This document shows positions 34,180 through 45,894 of a stretch of DNA of 64,000 bases, piece by piece. The notes beneath the pieces were generated by a model. That model had not been told where the DNA came from. It saw only the letters and a list, made by a program, of their open reading frames with translations, and ran no database searches. A program made the position numbers and the translations under genes. Numbering within the stretch: the stretch's first letter is position 1; each line of letters opens with the position of its first letter. Source of the stretch: Rhodamnia argentea (taxonomy: Eukaryota > Streptophyta > Magnoliopsida > Myrtales > Myrtaceae); contig NC_063157.1 of the NCBI RefSeq assembly GCF_020921035.1, positions 3,906,001-3,970,000 of the forward strand, given 5' to 3'.

Positions 34180-37100
34180 TCACAATGACTCCGGACTAGT
34201 AGATGGTCTTATCCTTGACGGCATTCGCACAAGCTCCTCTAGTCCTCCACCGAACTTGTACATCAAGGACTGCTTTGGTGTAATGGACATTTTATTCAAC
34301 GCATAGTCAAATTCTTCGATATCAATATCTTGCTCATTAAAGCTTGTAGCCATTCTGTCACGTCTGTCCTCCCCTACGCCATCAACAGACTCTTCACCGT
34401 CTTCGTCACCACTACCTTCCTCATCTTCGTCTCTGTCTTCATCATCATCATACGTAGTTTTGACCATTGACCAAAATATGAAGTTTGGCCGGATGAAACT
34501 GCAGAACATAATTTTCAAAAGAAGAGAAAAGTATGGTCAGCACTCCCTTCCCCTACAGTTACAGGTTAACGACATTTAACTTATTACAGTCCACACTGGT
34601 AGCAATCCCTTAAGAAGTCAAAACCAGAGTAAGCGACCAATAGTATTGGTTCTCTTGAAACTCAACTCTAACAATCAAGAATTTACACTTGAGAGAGAAA
34701 ATGTTCTATTTTATGCAGGAACTGAGCCCTTCCATTATTCTAACATTTTCACATTCTACTAACACGAAGAAGCATTCCAGTAATTAGCCTAGGAAGGTTT
34801 TGCGTTCTCCAACCAAATCCAACAACAAAGAGCACATCTCAAACAGATGCCAGCCAGACTCTGATTGTGGCAACTATGCAAAGACCACCTCCTTTGATGT
34901 AACTCTTACATTTCCTCCAACATTCTTTTGGCCCATAATTACTAATATGCAAACCTTTTAGGTAAGAGAATGAACCTGTCGCTTTTCTTTAATAAACATG
35001 GGTCAAAAGGAAAGAACGAGTCTAGCCTCTCCAGTCCACCAAAAGCCCTTGAGAGTTCAGACTCCAGGATGTCATCAAAGATAAATGTCTTGGTCACTGT
35101 AAAAAGCCTAGCTGCTCTTGCCTGTTTAAGAAATTCCCCCACTACAGATGGCAGGCATACCTGTAAGAAGATGAGAAAAGCTGAGGCTGTAAGTCAAGGA
35201 TGAAAAACACTAATATGATTGAAAAAAATTCTTGTATGTGAAATGCTTTTGATGGTAATTGCAGATTCACAAGAGAGAATGCATACAAAAAAGTTCAAAA
35301 AGGTCAGAAGAAATTATAATTCATGGCAAATCTATAATTATATAAGATAGCAAAGCTCACCTTTAATGGATCTGATTTGTGCTTTAGGATTGTTTCTATT
35401 GGCATGAGGAAAAGCTGCGACTTCAGCCGTGGAATGCTCATTATTGACGTCATTCGAAAGCAAAGCACGTACATAATAGCCTGTGATATAGAAAGCTAAC
35501 ACATCAGCACTTCCACCCTAATATTCTTTCCTGTTACGCATTATCTCAAGAGATATGGTCCCAAGACCCCAAACAATCGGCTGATAATTTTTAAGGTCGT
35601 CTCAGCAAAACGCTCTATAAGCGCATCTGTGGCAGAGAAAATGAGGAAATTCTAAACCATTGTTAATTATCCCCAAATAAAATTTCCTTATGCCGAGGGT
35701 ACGGGAAAACACATCTGTTGATAAACACAATTTCATAAGGCTCCACTGAAAAGAAAAGATGCATAAAGGCTCTCAATTGTCCTAATAACAGTGAACACCA
35801 AGCTTAATCTCAACTTACAATCTAACTAAGCTAGGATGTTACCTGGCAGCCAGCATAGAAAACTCGATGAGCGAATGGATTAACGTCCCCATCCTGAACA
35901 TTGCAATAGTCCAAACACCAATCAACCAACCTGAAGTGTTAATAGTCGCAGAATAATTGCATCAGTAAATTTTCTTCATATAGACCTATGGTTATACCAA
36001 AAGCTCTCTCATGGTAGCCTCTAGAGAAACTCAAATAAATTTCACAATCATAACCTTTTCAACATTGTAGTGATGTAATTGGCAGAGAGGAACTTTCCGC
36101 GAGACAGATAGCTGGCAAGATATGCAACTGCACTCATCCTGCAAAAGACGGGACATAAAATCAATCCCTAGAGCAATAAGCTTTAAGCAGTAGCTGCCAA
36201 GTTCAATAGAGATACTAAAAAGATGTTAATATTAACATCAGTTCTGCCTCTTCAAAAGAAAGCGAAATTAAGATCATTCATAGGACAAGAAAACCATAAC
36301 ATTGGGAATCCACGGCATGCTAAATTATTTGTTGTATATAAAAAGGATATAGTTTTTAGATAAGCAGTGCACACCATTTTCAGTCAACTAACAATTGCGA
36401 TGGAACTTCAAAGGATAGGCCATATTACCTTGTCATCGGCGGGTGATCATGGCAAACAAAAATATCTACAAGCATTCGAGCAAATCTCACACCACAATTC
36501 TCAGGATCCAGCGCGCACGCATAGAACATCACAAACTGCACTATGCAGAGTTGATAAAGCTCAGAAAGGGAGTAATGAAAAGTCTGTCTCTCTAAATAAA
36601 TCTGGAAGCACATGTCCATTACCTGCGCAAACTTGGACTTGTATGCATTCAGAACAGTGATTCGAAAAGAATGGAGAAGAGTCTCGAATACCTACCCAAC
36701 AAAAGATTAAAAATGATCAATATACCAGACTAAAAAGTTAGGAACATTAGTGAAGCCAAAACCAATTATAGTCAGCAAAAATTTATTAGAGTCCAGATAT
36801 AACCTCAAGCAACCGGCCATGCCCTTGACAGGATTCGAGATACTCAAAAGTCAACACCAATAAGCTATCCAATTTCTCAGCAATTACATTTCCTCGCAGA
36901 CTGTTTCTGCTTAAATGTTTTCCTGGAAGCTGTGCAAGTAGCTTAATCAGTGCCTTGCGTAAGGTGAGACTATTGATCAAACTTATAGCTCAAAAAACCA
37001 ACGAAAAGGATAAAAATAAACAGTAATGGAGAGAATGGATCAGTATTTGTCGCACAATGCAATGTCATATTCCACAAAAGGCGCAAGACTACCCGACCAA

Positions 37101-39415
37101 CAACTTCCGTTGATCAATTCCGGTTGGGAAGTTATATATTAGGTTAGCAACACCCATAAACGTTACCTATTTTATAGTTCATTATTACAAAGAAACAGAA
37201 CAAATAGTAAAGTTTCTAAAGATTAAAGAAGCACGACTCTTTCGGTCAAAAAAATTTTATGCATAGCTTTGGATATAGATCAGGAACTTATGTGCACTCG
37301 CAAATTTGCCTTTTAAGGACCTCCTATGTATAGGCACACAACAACAATTCTAATAACTAAGGCTGCAATGCCCTCCGGTCAACATAAACAACTAATCTTA
37401 TTCACACACAACGTCATCTGAGCTTTCACCAATCATATCAAATAAACTAGAGTGAATCAACAACAACCTGATCCAGTTAAATCTGTAATGCCATCTTACC
37501 TCATCGCCTTCGTCATTCAAGTCCTCTTCATCTTCTTCCAAGTCTTCTAATTCCATCTCAAAAATGCCTTTGCTAGAGTCATCTTGTACAATATCCTCCC
37601 ACCCGATCTCCAACTACAAAAAGCGGAAAATTGAATTAACATCGTGCAAACCCTACAAGCGGAGTTTTAACAATGAAACTTTACTACACTTACATCCAAA
37701 TCTAATAGCCTGTCCACCACTGCGATAAGCATTGTGCTCCCAACAAGTTGTCCCATACTACCACTCTCCAGCTTGAACATGTTCTCCACGTATGTCATCA
37801 TGACCTACAAAAGAATAAGGTTTATCTTCACATACCTTACCAACATCAATTAGCTCACTGAAGCACCATCAGATCCTACTTGAGGAAACTGAACGAGGAT
37901 TGTGCTCATTTATCAACAAAAGTCAGAGCAGGGAAGTTGAGCCACATCAAAAACATGTAAACATAAAATATCAAAGAAAACAAATGAAAGAAAGCACGAC
38001 GATATTCACCAAGGACGGAGCAAGGACGTTATGGACCAAAGATAATACATACAAATATATATACACACACACACACATGATCCAACATATAGAAGTGACA
38101 AATATAGCTACTCTGTTGGTGACACTCAAGAATACTGAGTTGAGCTTTTTTGAGTTAAAACTATTCTCTTTTTCAAAAGCATTATTATCAAAATTTGCAA
38201 GTTGGTGAAGGCAATCTAGAAGTTTCTGCATCCCTTTCAATCAAAGAAATTTATACATGAAGAATCAATCAACCAAGCCATAAATATCAAAAAGCATCCC
38301 GACTTAGTGGTGTTAGTTAACATCAGCATTCCAAAGGAAACTGCACTCACAGTTTCATTATCATTTTGCCTTGGCATTCTTTGGATGACTAATGACAATA
38401 ATCTCATCGGAGCAAGAGGAACCAAATGACTAATACTTTCTAGAGCTGAATGAACCCGAGAAAGAACTTGGTCTTTTCTTGAGAGGCCCCGTGGCTGCTT
38501 TAACAAGGCCAGGTACGAATATGGCGGGACAAAATTCCTTATGAGCATATCCAAGCAAGAATCGACAAATTTTCCACTCGAAGCAGCCTGCTCCAGCATA
38601 AAATTACAAAAGAAAAGGTAAAATAAATGAGACCTGGCCAAGCTAAATTGTATACTACAGAAGCCAATGACAGGCCAAATGGAAAATTACCATACCAGAG
38701 ATATGATTAAGTCAACCAATGCATCCATGACTTCAGGTCCATAATTCCACATGCTCATTCCAAATATCTGAAAATTAGTCCATTCTTCAGAAAGCTAGTT
38801 ATGAGAACAAGATTAAAGTAAATGAACATATCACCAAATCGATTACTTACAGAAGAAAGAAGAGACTCGTGATGCACCACATCTATGCAAGAAACTGTAC
38901 CTGATAGCGCCTTTAAACAAGTCTATCAAACAAACAAATGGAACAATTCAAAATCCACGTAGGCAAATCAACAGTAAGAAGTAACCATTAGACAACTGAG
39001 AAAATATAAATGTACAGGGAAACCTACCACTAGCATAGCCACCTCATCAGGCGAAAGTCGTTCTCTGTGATGCATGACGCCAATGAGCTCATCATAACTT
39101 TCGCTATCACCCTGAACCAACGGATTTGGAGAGATCTCATTAGTATACCGATAGAGCAGCATATTTCAGCATGCTTAACCTCAGAAAATTAAACATGATC
39201 AGATCTGTCATACCATCTGGAAGAGCAATAAAAGGAGAAAAAGCGGTGAAAACATCAGAGCAAAAGCAGCACACCGCAGTCTACTGATTTGCAGGGCTTA
39301 CCGAAGACGCTGATTTCAGAGCAGTCCTAACGTGATAAACCAACTCATTGTCGGTGAAATTAACTTCCTCCATCTCGAGAAACTGCGCCCTTTCGTTGGC
39401 CAACTCCACGCCCAT
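34180..39415 (-). CDS. RRN3: RNA polymerase I-specific initiation factor RRN3 (TIF-IA)
   Basis: It recruits Pol I to rDNA promoters in the nucleolus and links growth to rRNA synthesis. Coding exons are 39415-39302, 39111-39028, 38922-38851, 38767-38696, 38587-38351, 37804-37694, 37613-37500, 36929-36804, 36691-36623, 36535-36429, 36138-36055, 35930-35843, 35480-35361, 35160-34976 and 34498-34180. All junctions are GT-AG and in phase, giving 633 aa. Family landmarks are VHHESLL, VVDRLLDLD, LEIGWEDIVQDDSSKG, VMFYACALDPE, and SDSFFPFDPCLL-like residues (here LDSFFPFDPCLLKKSD). Acidic tracts lie in the exon with DDSSKG and in the last exon. The start is MGVELANERAQF; an upstream exon (about 40130-39828) joins by a GT-AG intron to position 39482 and is taken as 5' UTR, with a 58-codon uORF at 40112-39936. 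No break is seen. Confidence 0.92.
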
Positions 39416-39827
39416 GTTATTTGACCCAGACCCAACTGAGCTACTTAATTCAGCAGGGTCTGGGGCTGATAAATTATTGGACCTGAAAAGGAAGGCAACG
39501 AAATTATTCACCATACACGAAATTCAACTCCTCTTCCACATTGCCAGAAAAGTTCTACCAGTTATCCTATCCATCAACAATAACTTGACATCAACCCAAT
39601 TAATGAATTCGATCAAGCATTCTTATTGTGCAAATCCTCTCCGAAACTACCAACACAACTCATACACAACCACTTGAGCACAACATTCTTCTTTTCGGCA
39701 TAAACAGACTTCAAATGCAGCTGACTCACACGCATATGTAAGCCAATTAGCCGCACTAAGACAAAAATATTACACGACCATCTCCGAAACCATCGTACAA
39801 CAGACTAAACAGAAATCACTAAATTAC

Positions 39828-40200
39828 CTCTCAGAGCTAAAACAGAAGCAAGAAACTTCGGGAAAACGACAAAGAAGCAGGGCACATACAAAAGGAAGCG
39901 CCGAGCTTAAAGCCTCCAAACGTAGCGTCGACGAATTACAAAGAAACTCCGCTTCGAACACCGACCAGAGCCGCGAGCGTGCCGGGGACGACGTCGTCCC
40001 AAGTGGGTTCACACTGCGCCGATGAGACTCTCTTCTCCTTCTTCTCTCTGTCGGCCGCGAAGTGCGAGGACGGAGGCTCAGGACCGAAGGAGGGTTTCGG
40101 AGCAAGAGGCATTGAAAACGAAGCGAAGGTTTCGTTTTATACGTTAAAAATTGTCTTATTTGCACGTCGGTCCTTGAAATTCTATGTATTTCCGCCAAGT
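39828..40200 (-). other. RRN3 5' leader exon with uORF
   Basis: A donor AG/GTAATT at 39828/39827 pairs with the acceptor TTTTCAG at 39483, just before the RRN3 coding exon. A uORF of 58 codons lies at 40112-39936. A second frame open from ATG 40198 runs in phase across the splice into the RRN3 frame and would add about 146 residues. That extension is low-complexity and Arg/Ser-rich, and I doubt it is translated. Confidence 0.5.
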
Positions 40201-40845
40201 GCCGCGTTGATAGGCCACTGCTCGGCGCAGAAAGCCCTTCCTACTTCCAACGAACTCGGGAGTCGAGCCTCAAGAGTTTCGTTTCGTAGCTTCACATATT
40301 GGATCCAAAAATTCATGATCTGACAAATAATATTGATTATCTCTATTTCTAAGATTGTCATAGATTACTAATCCTAACGACTAATTAAAGTGCTCCGTAC
40401 AATTTCCTTATATTTTTCTCGAAAGAACATAATGATTCAGTTAGCTAGATTTAATCTCTATCGTGATTTGACCATCCAATAGATATTTATTGACGAACGT
40501 ACCTTTAAGAGTCGCCTCTAAAAGCGACGTGTAAAATCTAATTTACAATGGAATTGACGCAACGAGCACTTTTCTTGCACTCCCGGCTCATTTTGCTTTC
40601 AACTAGGATTTGTAATTACATAAAAAACATTGCAAAATTAGCATTTATCAAGAATAACATACTCGGTAACTCTCCTATTAAGTACTTTCTTGAAATATCC
40701 ATATTAAACTTTCTTACTATTGCAATAATGTTGTCGAATCCATACACAATTCTCTCATGCCGTGAAATAAAGACAATTAGGACTTTTTGTTAATTTTGCA
40801 AGTGCGATTAACAAAGTGATTATGAGTTCGAATGGACTCGGCCCA

Positions 40846-40925
40846 TCATCTCATTCGTGGTCCCATTGGGCCATTGCCATCTGTCGGAAAAGCCCAGAAA
40901 CGAACGATAACAGGGCCCAAAGGGA
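40846..40925. promoter_or_regulatory. Site II (TGGGCY) cluster, possible bidirectional promoter
   Basis: CGGCCCATC, ATTGGGCCATT, AAAGCCCAG and AGGGCCCAAA occur within 80 bp, between divergent RRN3 (-) and the small gene at 41477 (+). Site II elements are TCP-bound motifs common in growth and ribosome-related plant genes. Confidence 0.5.
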
Positions 40926-41375
40926 AGCGGCGTCGTTTCGCAGCATGCGCCTCACGGACCGGGAGACGGAAGAGGCAAGAAAGCGTCACGTGAATCGCAC
41001 GGGGACGCGGCGGATTCATCGGCGCCCCTCGTCTCGTTGGCAATTCGCTGTTTTTTCCTTAGCGTCGACGGCTCGTCATCCGTTTCGTCTTCATCTTCTT
41101 CCTATCGGATTCTTCGTGGGAAGTTTTATCATATTTTGTGATTCCCGAGGTCAAAGGAAAAGCCCATGAAAATACAGAAGAGAAGCTCGCGAGCACAACA
41201 GTGCAGCATCGTCTTCGATCTCGCATTCACGAAGCGCTCGCCATTGCTCACGCTGCAATCCAAACCCCATTAAATTAGACATTTAACATAAATTAAGCAG
41301 ACCATCATCGCACCACCTTCCCCGCTTCTCCCGCTGCTTCACACTGACTTCTGATACAACCAATGGCGATCAAAC

Positions 41376-41379
<4 letters not shown>

Positions 41380-41418
<39 letters not shown>

Positions 41419-41473
41419 CCCTTATATTTATGACTTGAATCGATGTCCATTTGAGAGAGAGAGAGAGAGAGAG
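41380..41473. repeat. (CT)n and (GA)n pair in 5' leader
   Basis: (CT)17 spans 41380-41414 and (GA)10 spans 41453-41473, separated by 38 bp. Being complementary, they could form a hairpin in the transcript just before the ATG at 41477. Confidence 0.85.
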
Positions 41474-41476
41474 CAA

Positions 41477-41848
41477 ATGGAGATCGCTTACCGTTTGAAG
41501 TACTCGAGAAACGACGCATTGTCCGACCGGGCGGCAACGGCGTTCTCGTGGAGGTCGGCGGCGAAGAGGGCGTGGAGGCGGTTCGCGAGGGGGAGGAGGA
41601 AGCTGGCAGTGAGGCTGGCGAGGAGGATAACGCGGGTTTCTCTGCAGGTGAGGAGAAGGGTCCTGAGGGTTGCGTCGGCGGCGGGCGACTATCAGCAGGT
41701 CGGCGACCACGAGGCGGTGAGGTACGACATGTTGAGCTACGCCAAGAACTTCGACGACGGAGAGTGGCGGCAGGAGGAAGAGGAATACTACAGTAGCCGG
41801 TCCTTCGCCTCCAGATTCGGAAGAGCTGTAGATGAATCTACAATATAA
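41477..41848 (+). CDS. Small basic protein of unknown function
   Basis: A single-exon frame of 123 aa. The centre (residues about 25-65) is strongly Arg-rich (KRAWRRFARGRRKLAVRLAR), and the C-terminal half is acidic with YDMLSYAKNFDDG and a Glu run. The SYAKNFDDG stretch is reminiscent of small uncharacterised plant proteins, but I cannot name the family. An in-frame upstream ATG at 41363 would prefix a Ser-Leu repeat encoded by the CT microsatellite; the ATG at 41477 is preferred. A (TTC)n run (about 41865-41897) follows the stop. It is intact, GC-rich compared with the flanks, and probably real. Confidence 0.65.
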   Translation: MEIAYRLKYSRNDALSDRAATAFSWRSAAKRAWRRFARGRRKLAVRLARRITRVSLQVRRRVLRVASAAGDYQQVGDHEAVRYDMLSYAKNFDDGEWRQEEEEYYSSRSFASRFGRAVDESTI

Positions 41849-41864
41849 ATAACACCTGCAACAA

Positions 41865-41897
41865 CTTCTTCTTCTTCTTCTTCTTCTTCGTCTTCTT
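41865..41897. repeat. (TTC)n microsatellite in 3' UTR
   Basis: About eleven trinucleotide units, one changed to GTC, 17 bp after the stop codon of the small gene. Confidence 0.85.
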
Positions 41898-42695
41898 GAG
41901 GTTTATTGCATCTGATCGGTCGATTCTGTTTTGCTGCCGTGATTGATTCTTTTGATTCTGTCGCACCATGACCAGCAATAAATGCACGAATCGAGTGCAT
42001 TGCTTTGCTTGTCCACTTCATGAATTTTTCCAATCCGATGAACTTGGTTCACTAGATCCGGTGTTTTCTTTTTCCTTTCTAAATGAGACGTCCCTCCGAG
42101 AGCTGAATATCCGAACCAGCCCGATCGAATCAGACCCAGACCGATTCGGTCATTCGGACCCGAATATATCTTTTTCGAGCCTAGGAAATAGAAAACTGAT
42201 GGTTCTAGCCCAGCTCGAGCAACAATCGGATTAGGATTCGTTTTGGATGAAATGTCTTAGTAATTGGACGCTTGATCTAGATGCTAACCGGGTTTTGTTT
42301 ACCCTGGTATTACTCCTTCTGTTAAGTCTATAGCATTTTGACTTTGTTCGAAACGAAGAGTGCGAGATGAACTTTCTATTGGGTAACGCGCGAGTTTCAA
42401 AATCCCAGGTGGAAAGACACGCCGAGTTCGAAAATTTTCTGAATATGAACTTAGTGCACCGGTTACATCATGCGATTCGATAACTTACGCAAATCTGTAA
42501 AGAAGCAGCTGAAGAAGCTCGAGAGCTTGATCCGGCTTGCACCTATTCGGTCGTTTCAATCCTTATTCGATGCGTGCGGATGGAACTCCATAATCAACTG
42601 CATTTGCCATATTGATGGAGTCTAATAACGTCCAAATATCCCATGTCGATAGATTTTTTTTTTTTTATTGGTGTCCAGAGAAATTATTCTATCTA
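41898..42695. other. Intergenic region, nothing recognised
   Basis: No supported gene. A short frame at 41968-42234 has no domain. Confidence 0.4.
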
Positions 42696-43142
42696 GTGTT
42701 AAATACTACGAAAAATTTCAAACCGGTACATTTCTCACGGTATTCCCTCAGACTAATTTTTTGACCACCCAAAGATCACAAAATGGTACACTTGTGATAA
42801 ATTTATCTTAAACTAATTTTTTAACCACCAAAAACTTCAAAATGCTACTACGCCTGTGACAAATTTAACCTTCGTTGGTTTCCATTAAATTGGATTAACA
42901 CCACGAAAAATACAAAACTGAAGCAACCGTGACAAACAAAGGGTAAGACCCAAAACGGGTATACCCCCGTCAATCGCTACGTGCCATCAAACTCAACAAT
43001 TTGACGGTAATATTTAGCAAAAATTAATGGATAGTAAATTTGTCATATGTGTGCCGGTTTGTGATTTTTGCTAGTCAAAAAATTAGTATAAAGTAAATTT
43101 ATCATAACTATATCAGTTTTGAATTTTTGTGGTATTAACCTT
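42696..43142. mobile_element. Mutator-like MITE with long inverted repeats
   Basis: Terminal inverted repeats are over 100 bp and imperfect. The left words AAATACTACGAAAAATTTC and ACTAATTTTTTGACCA recur reversed at the right end. Flanking TTCTATCTA at 42687-42695 and 43143-43151 is a 9-bp target duplication, the hallmark of Mutator superfamily transposition. There is no coding capacity. Confidence 0.8.
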
Positions 43143-43587
43143 TTCTATCTAATCATGCATGGTCCAAACTAATTCTATTCTTTTTCTCTGTGGCCACGGC
43201 TAGATGGCAAATCCAAGGCTTTGATGGATTGAAACCCTGGGGCACATCCTTTATCATCACCCGAATCTCATGCCACCAAGGTCCTTTCTTCATCCTTCAA
43301 AATCTTCCAAGAAAAATATCAATTCCAGGAACTAAGAAAAGGAATTCGCCAATCATCGAGTACATTGGATTGGAGAAAGGCATGAACCAATGAATTGGCA
43401 AATCAAATCTGCTGAAGCGTTTGGCTAAATCAAGGAGAGGGAAGATATAAGTTTGCCATTTCGCAATTGAACGAATTTTTCCATGGAGAAAAATAAAATA
43501 ACGCTTTCGGCGTTTGGTAAAACCTCGAGACATCTCCACCCCTTTCGCACCGCAAAAGCTTCCTTCCATCGCTAGGGGAGCAATAAC

Positions 43588-43822
43588 ACGTTTGTTCCGC
43601 GAAAAATGAATGATTTAAAAAATATTTTTTCAAAAAATTATCATGTATCGCTTGAAATAATTAGTTAACGAGAGACGTGTTCATTGTCGCCAACAATTTA
43701 TGTGTACGCATTTTCGTGGACGACGAAAATATTTTTCGTTCGCTAATTTTATAAGCGATACAATCAATTATTTTTCAAAAAAATATTTTTCATTAAATCT
43801 TCGCAAAAAACTAACGCGGCCC
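43588..43822. mobile_element. AT-rich MITE
   Basis: The left end CGTTTGTTCCGCGAAAAATGAATG and the right end (reversed) GGCCGCGTTAGTTTTTTGCGAAG form an imperfect inverted repeat. Inner words ATTTTTCAAAAA and GCGATAC are also mirrored. The same family is partly present at 4480-4652. The target duplication is not clear. Confidence 0.6.
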
Positions 43823-45510
43823 ATACTCTAAGCCTTTTAAAATTTTAAGAGCTTGGGCGCACAAACAATGCAGAATTTTTAGCTCACGTGACGTTTGGGT
43901 GGCGGTTATTTCATGGAGGAAGTACCAAAAGCTTTTCTTCCAACGAGGGGAGGCCAATTCTAATCATCTCCAATTTCAGGTGGCAGAGTTTAGAGGTAAT
44001 ACTAAAAGAAAGACTCGGAGACAATGTTATGTTCGAGAATCGCACAACCTCGTGCCTAGCTATCTGTAAATAAGACGTTATGATCAATGCGAAAAACAAT
44101 ACAAAACAAAAAACGGTTTTTGTAGAAACCCTCGCAACAAAAAAAAAAATCACTGGAATGAGAGAAGTAAAATCCACTACCAAATCAAGGATTATAAAAA
44201 GCGACTCTCAAAAAAATAAAATACACTTTCGATTTCCATTTCTTAATATAATAGCTTGAGGAAGAATAATATTTATATTACTACTTTCGAACTTTAATGA
44301 TTGGCTCAAATCCATAAAAAATTAAAGATACATTCACCATAAGGACACGATGGGAACGGAAGGTCTAGCGTCAATCGCATGAAATCCAAGCTAGTCCTGA
44401 TCACAGACGTGATGGCAACCACCTCGACGCATTCGGACGAGCAGGAAGAGCGATTGTGGATTGGAGGCCATTTAGCTCATAAGATCCGACAAAGACCGAG
44501 GAATCTTCCTTCGACTTCGGGGTGCTCGGGCGGGGCCCGCGCTCTGCCCCGCTTCTTTTCTTGCGGGTCAAGTTACGTGAGCAAGAAGTCCGTTGACCAA
44601 CTGGAACCCACGTGCCCAGACAAGGTTAATCTAGGGGGTGTGACAAATGTCGGACCTCCACGTGATATGTGAAGAACGTGATTTTTCTTTCGTATTTATA
44701 CCTCGTGTTTATTTCCCGAATGCTACATTTGCCATTCGCTTTGGATTACGTTTTCACAAAAAAATTGACACGAATGATTCGTGAATTTTGGCTCAATATG
44801 TAATATGATTTTTGAATTTTTACTTTATTTAATGTGTTTTTTAAATTTTAATTTAATTGTAATGTCATCACTAAATTTTTAATTTGTTCAATGTAGTCCA
44901 TAAAATTTAATTACTTGATTCAATGTTATCTTTTTATTAATTTAAATTTATTGGAAAAATATTGATTACTTTCGGTGTAGTCTAGAAACTACATTAAAGA
45001 TGTTCCAAAATTTTAAGATGCGCATGATAACCATTCTATTTCTCTATTTCGGTCCAAACCTATTTTTTGGAACATAAACTCGTTTGGTAATGTAATTCTA
45101 TTTTTTCATTTCCCGAAACAAATTCTCGTTCCAAAAATATATTTGAAATAGAAATGAGAAACTAAAATTTTTAGCTTCTCTGTTAAAAAAATAGAAATGA
45201 AAAGTAACCTACCAAAGCCTTTCATTTTTTCTCAAAGTCCTCGTCGCACTCTCTTTGTTTAGGCACCACATTATACATTAAACAAAAGTTGAATCCGGAT
45301 CTCATAAAAATATACGTGGTTAGATACATTAATTGCTTTGATTTTTCTCAATTTACCTGAAAATTTTCGCGATTCTTTTATTTGGCAAATAAATTTGATA
45401 TTTTTGCCAAAGTAATGTTTTTTTTTTTTTGCAAGACTTTGTCAACAAACCGACAAGTTTGCACCAACAAGATGTCCCCTTCATGGTCCAACGTGGCAAG
45501 GCAAAGCATA
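43823..45510. other. Intergenic region, nothing recognised
   Basis: AT-rich. A 97-codon frame at 44379-44672 is GC-rich compared with its surroundings but has no domain I recognise and no clear gene context. About 44790-44990 is degenerate repeat-like sequence. Confidence 0.4.
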
Positions 45511-45516
45511 GCCGCA

Positions 45517-45588
45517 TATAAAAGTATCTCCTTTCCTGCCCCGGTTTTCCTCACTCCCTTCTCCGATTCTCTCTGGTCTAAACCCTAA
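45517..45588 (+). promoter_or_regulatory. eIF6 core promoter: TATA box and telo-box
   Basis: TATAAAAG lies at 45517-45524 and AAACCCTAA at 45580-45588. Telo-boxes near the start site are typical of plant translation and ribosome-biogenesis genes, which fits eIF6 downstream. Confidence 0.6.
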
Positions 45589-45894
45589 AAAAGTAAAAAC
45601 CCTGATTCAAACGGAGGAGAATCCCTCAACAGCCTCCTCTTTAAGGGCGGTAGCATTCACCCTTGAGCTACAGCCCGGATTCTCGCATCGACTTGTAAGT
45701 TTTTTTTTCGACTGGAGGTTGTTCGTCGATCATTGCAAGCGTATGTCGGGTTGGATTGTTTTTCGTTTGATGGGTTTGTGCTGTTTCGGATCTTCGTTTC
45801 GATTGTGCTGCGGGTTTGCTGATTCGGGTTTTCTATGTGTGGTGATTCTTGGCATCTGCAGGTTGTTCTTTGTATCTCCTGAACGCACGCTGAT

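Noticed and set aside
41363-41476. N-terminal extension of the small protein from the ATG at 41363
   Set aside because: It would be encoded by CT and GA microsatellites; the ATG at 41477 gives a normal protein start.
44379-44672. 97-codon plus-strand frame
   Set aside because: No recognisable domain and no neighbouring exons; kept only as a remark in the intergenic entry.
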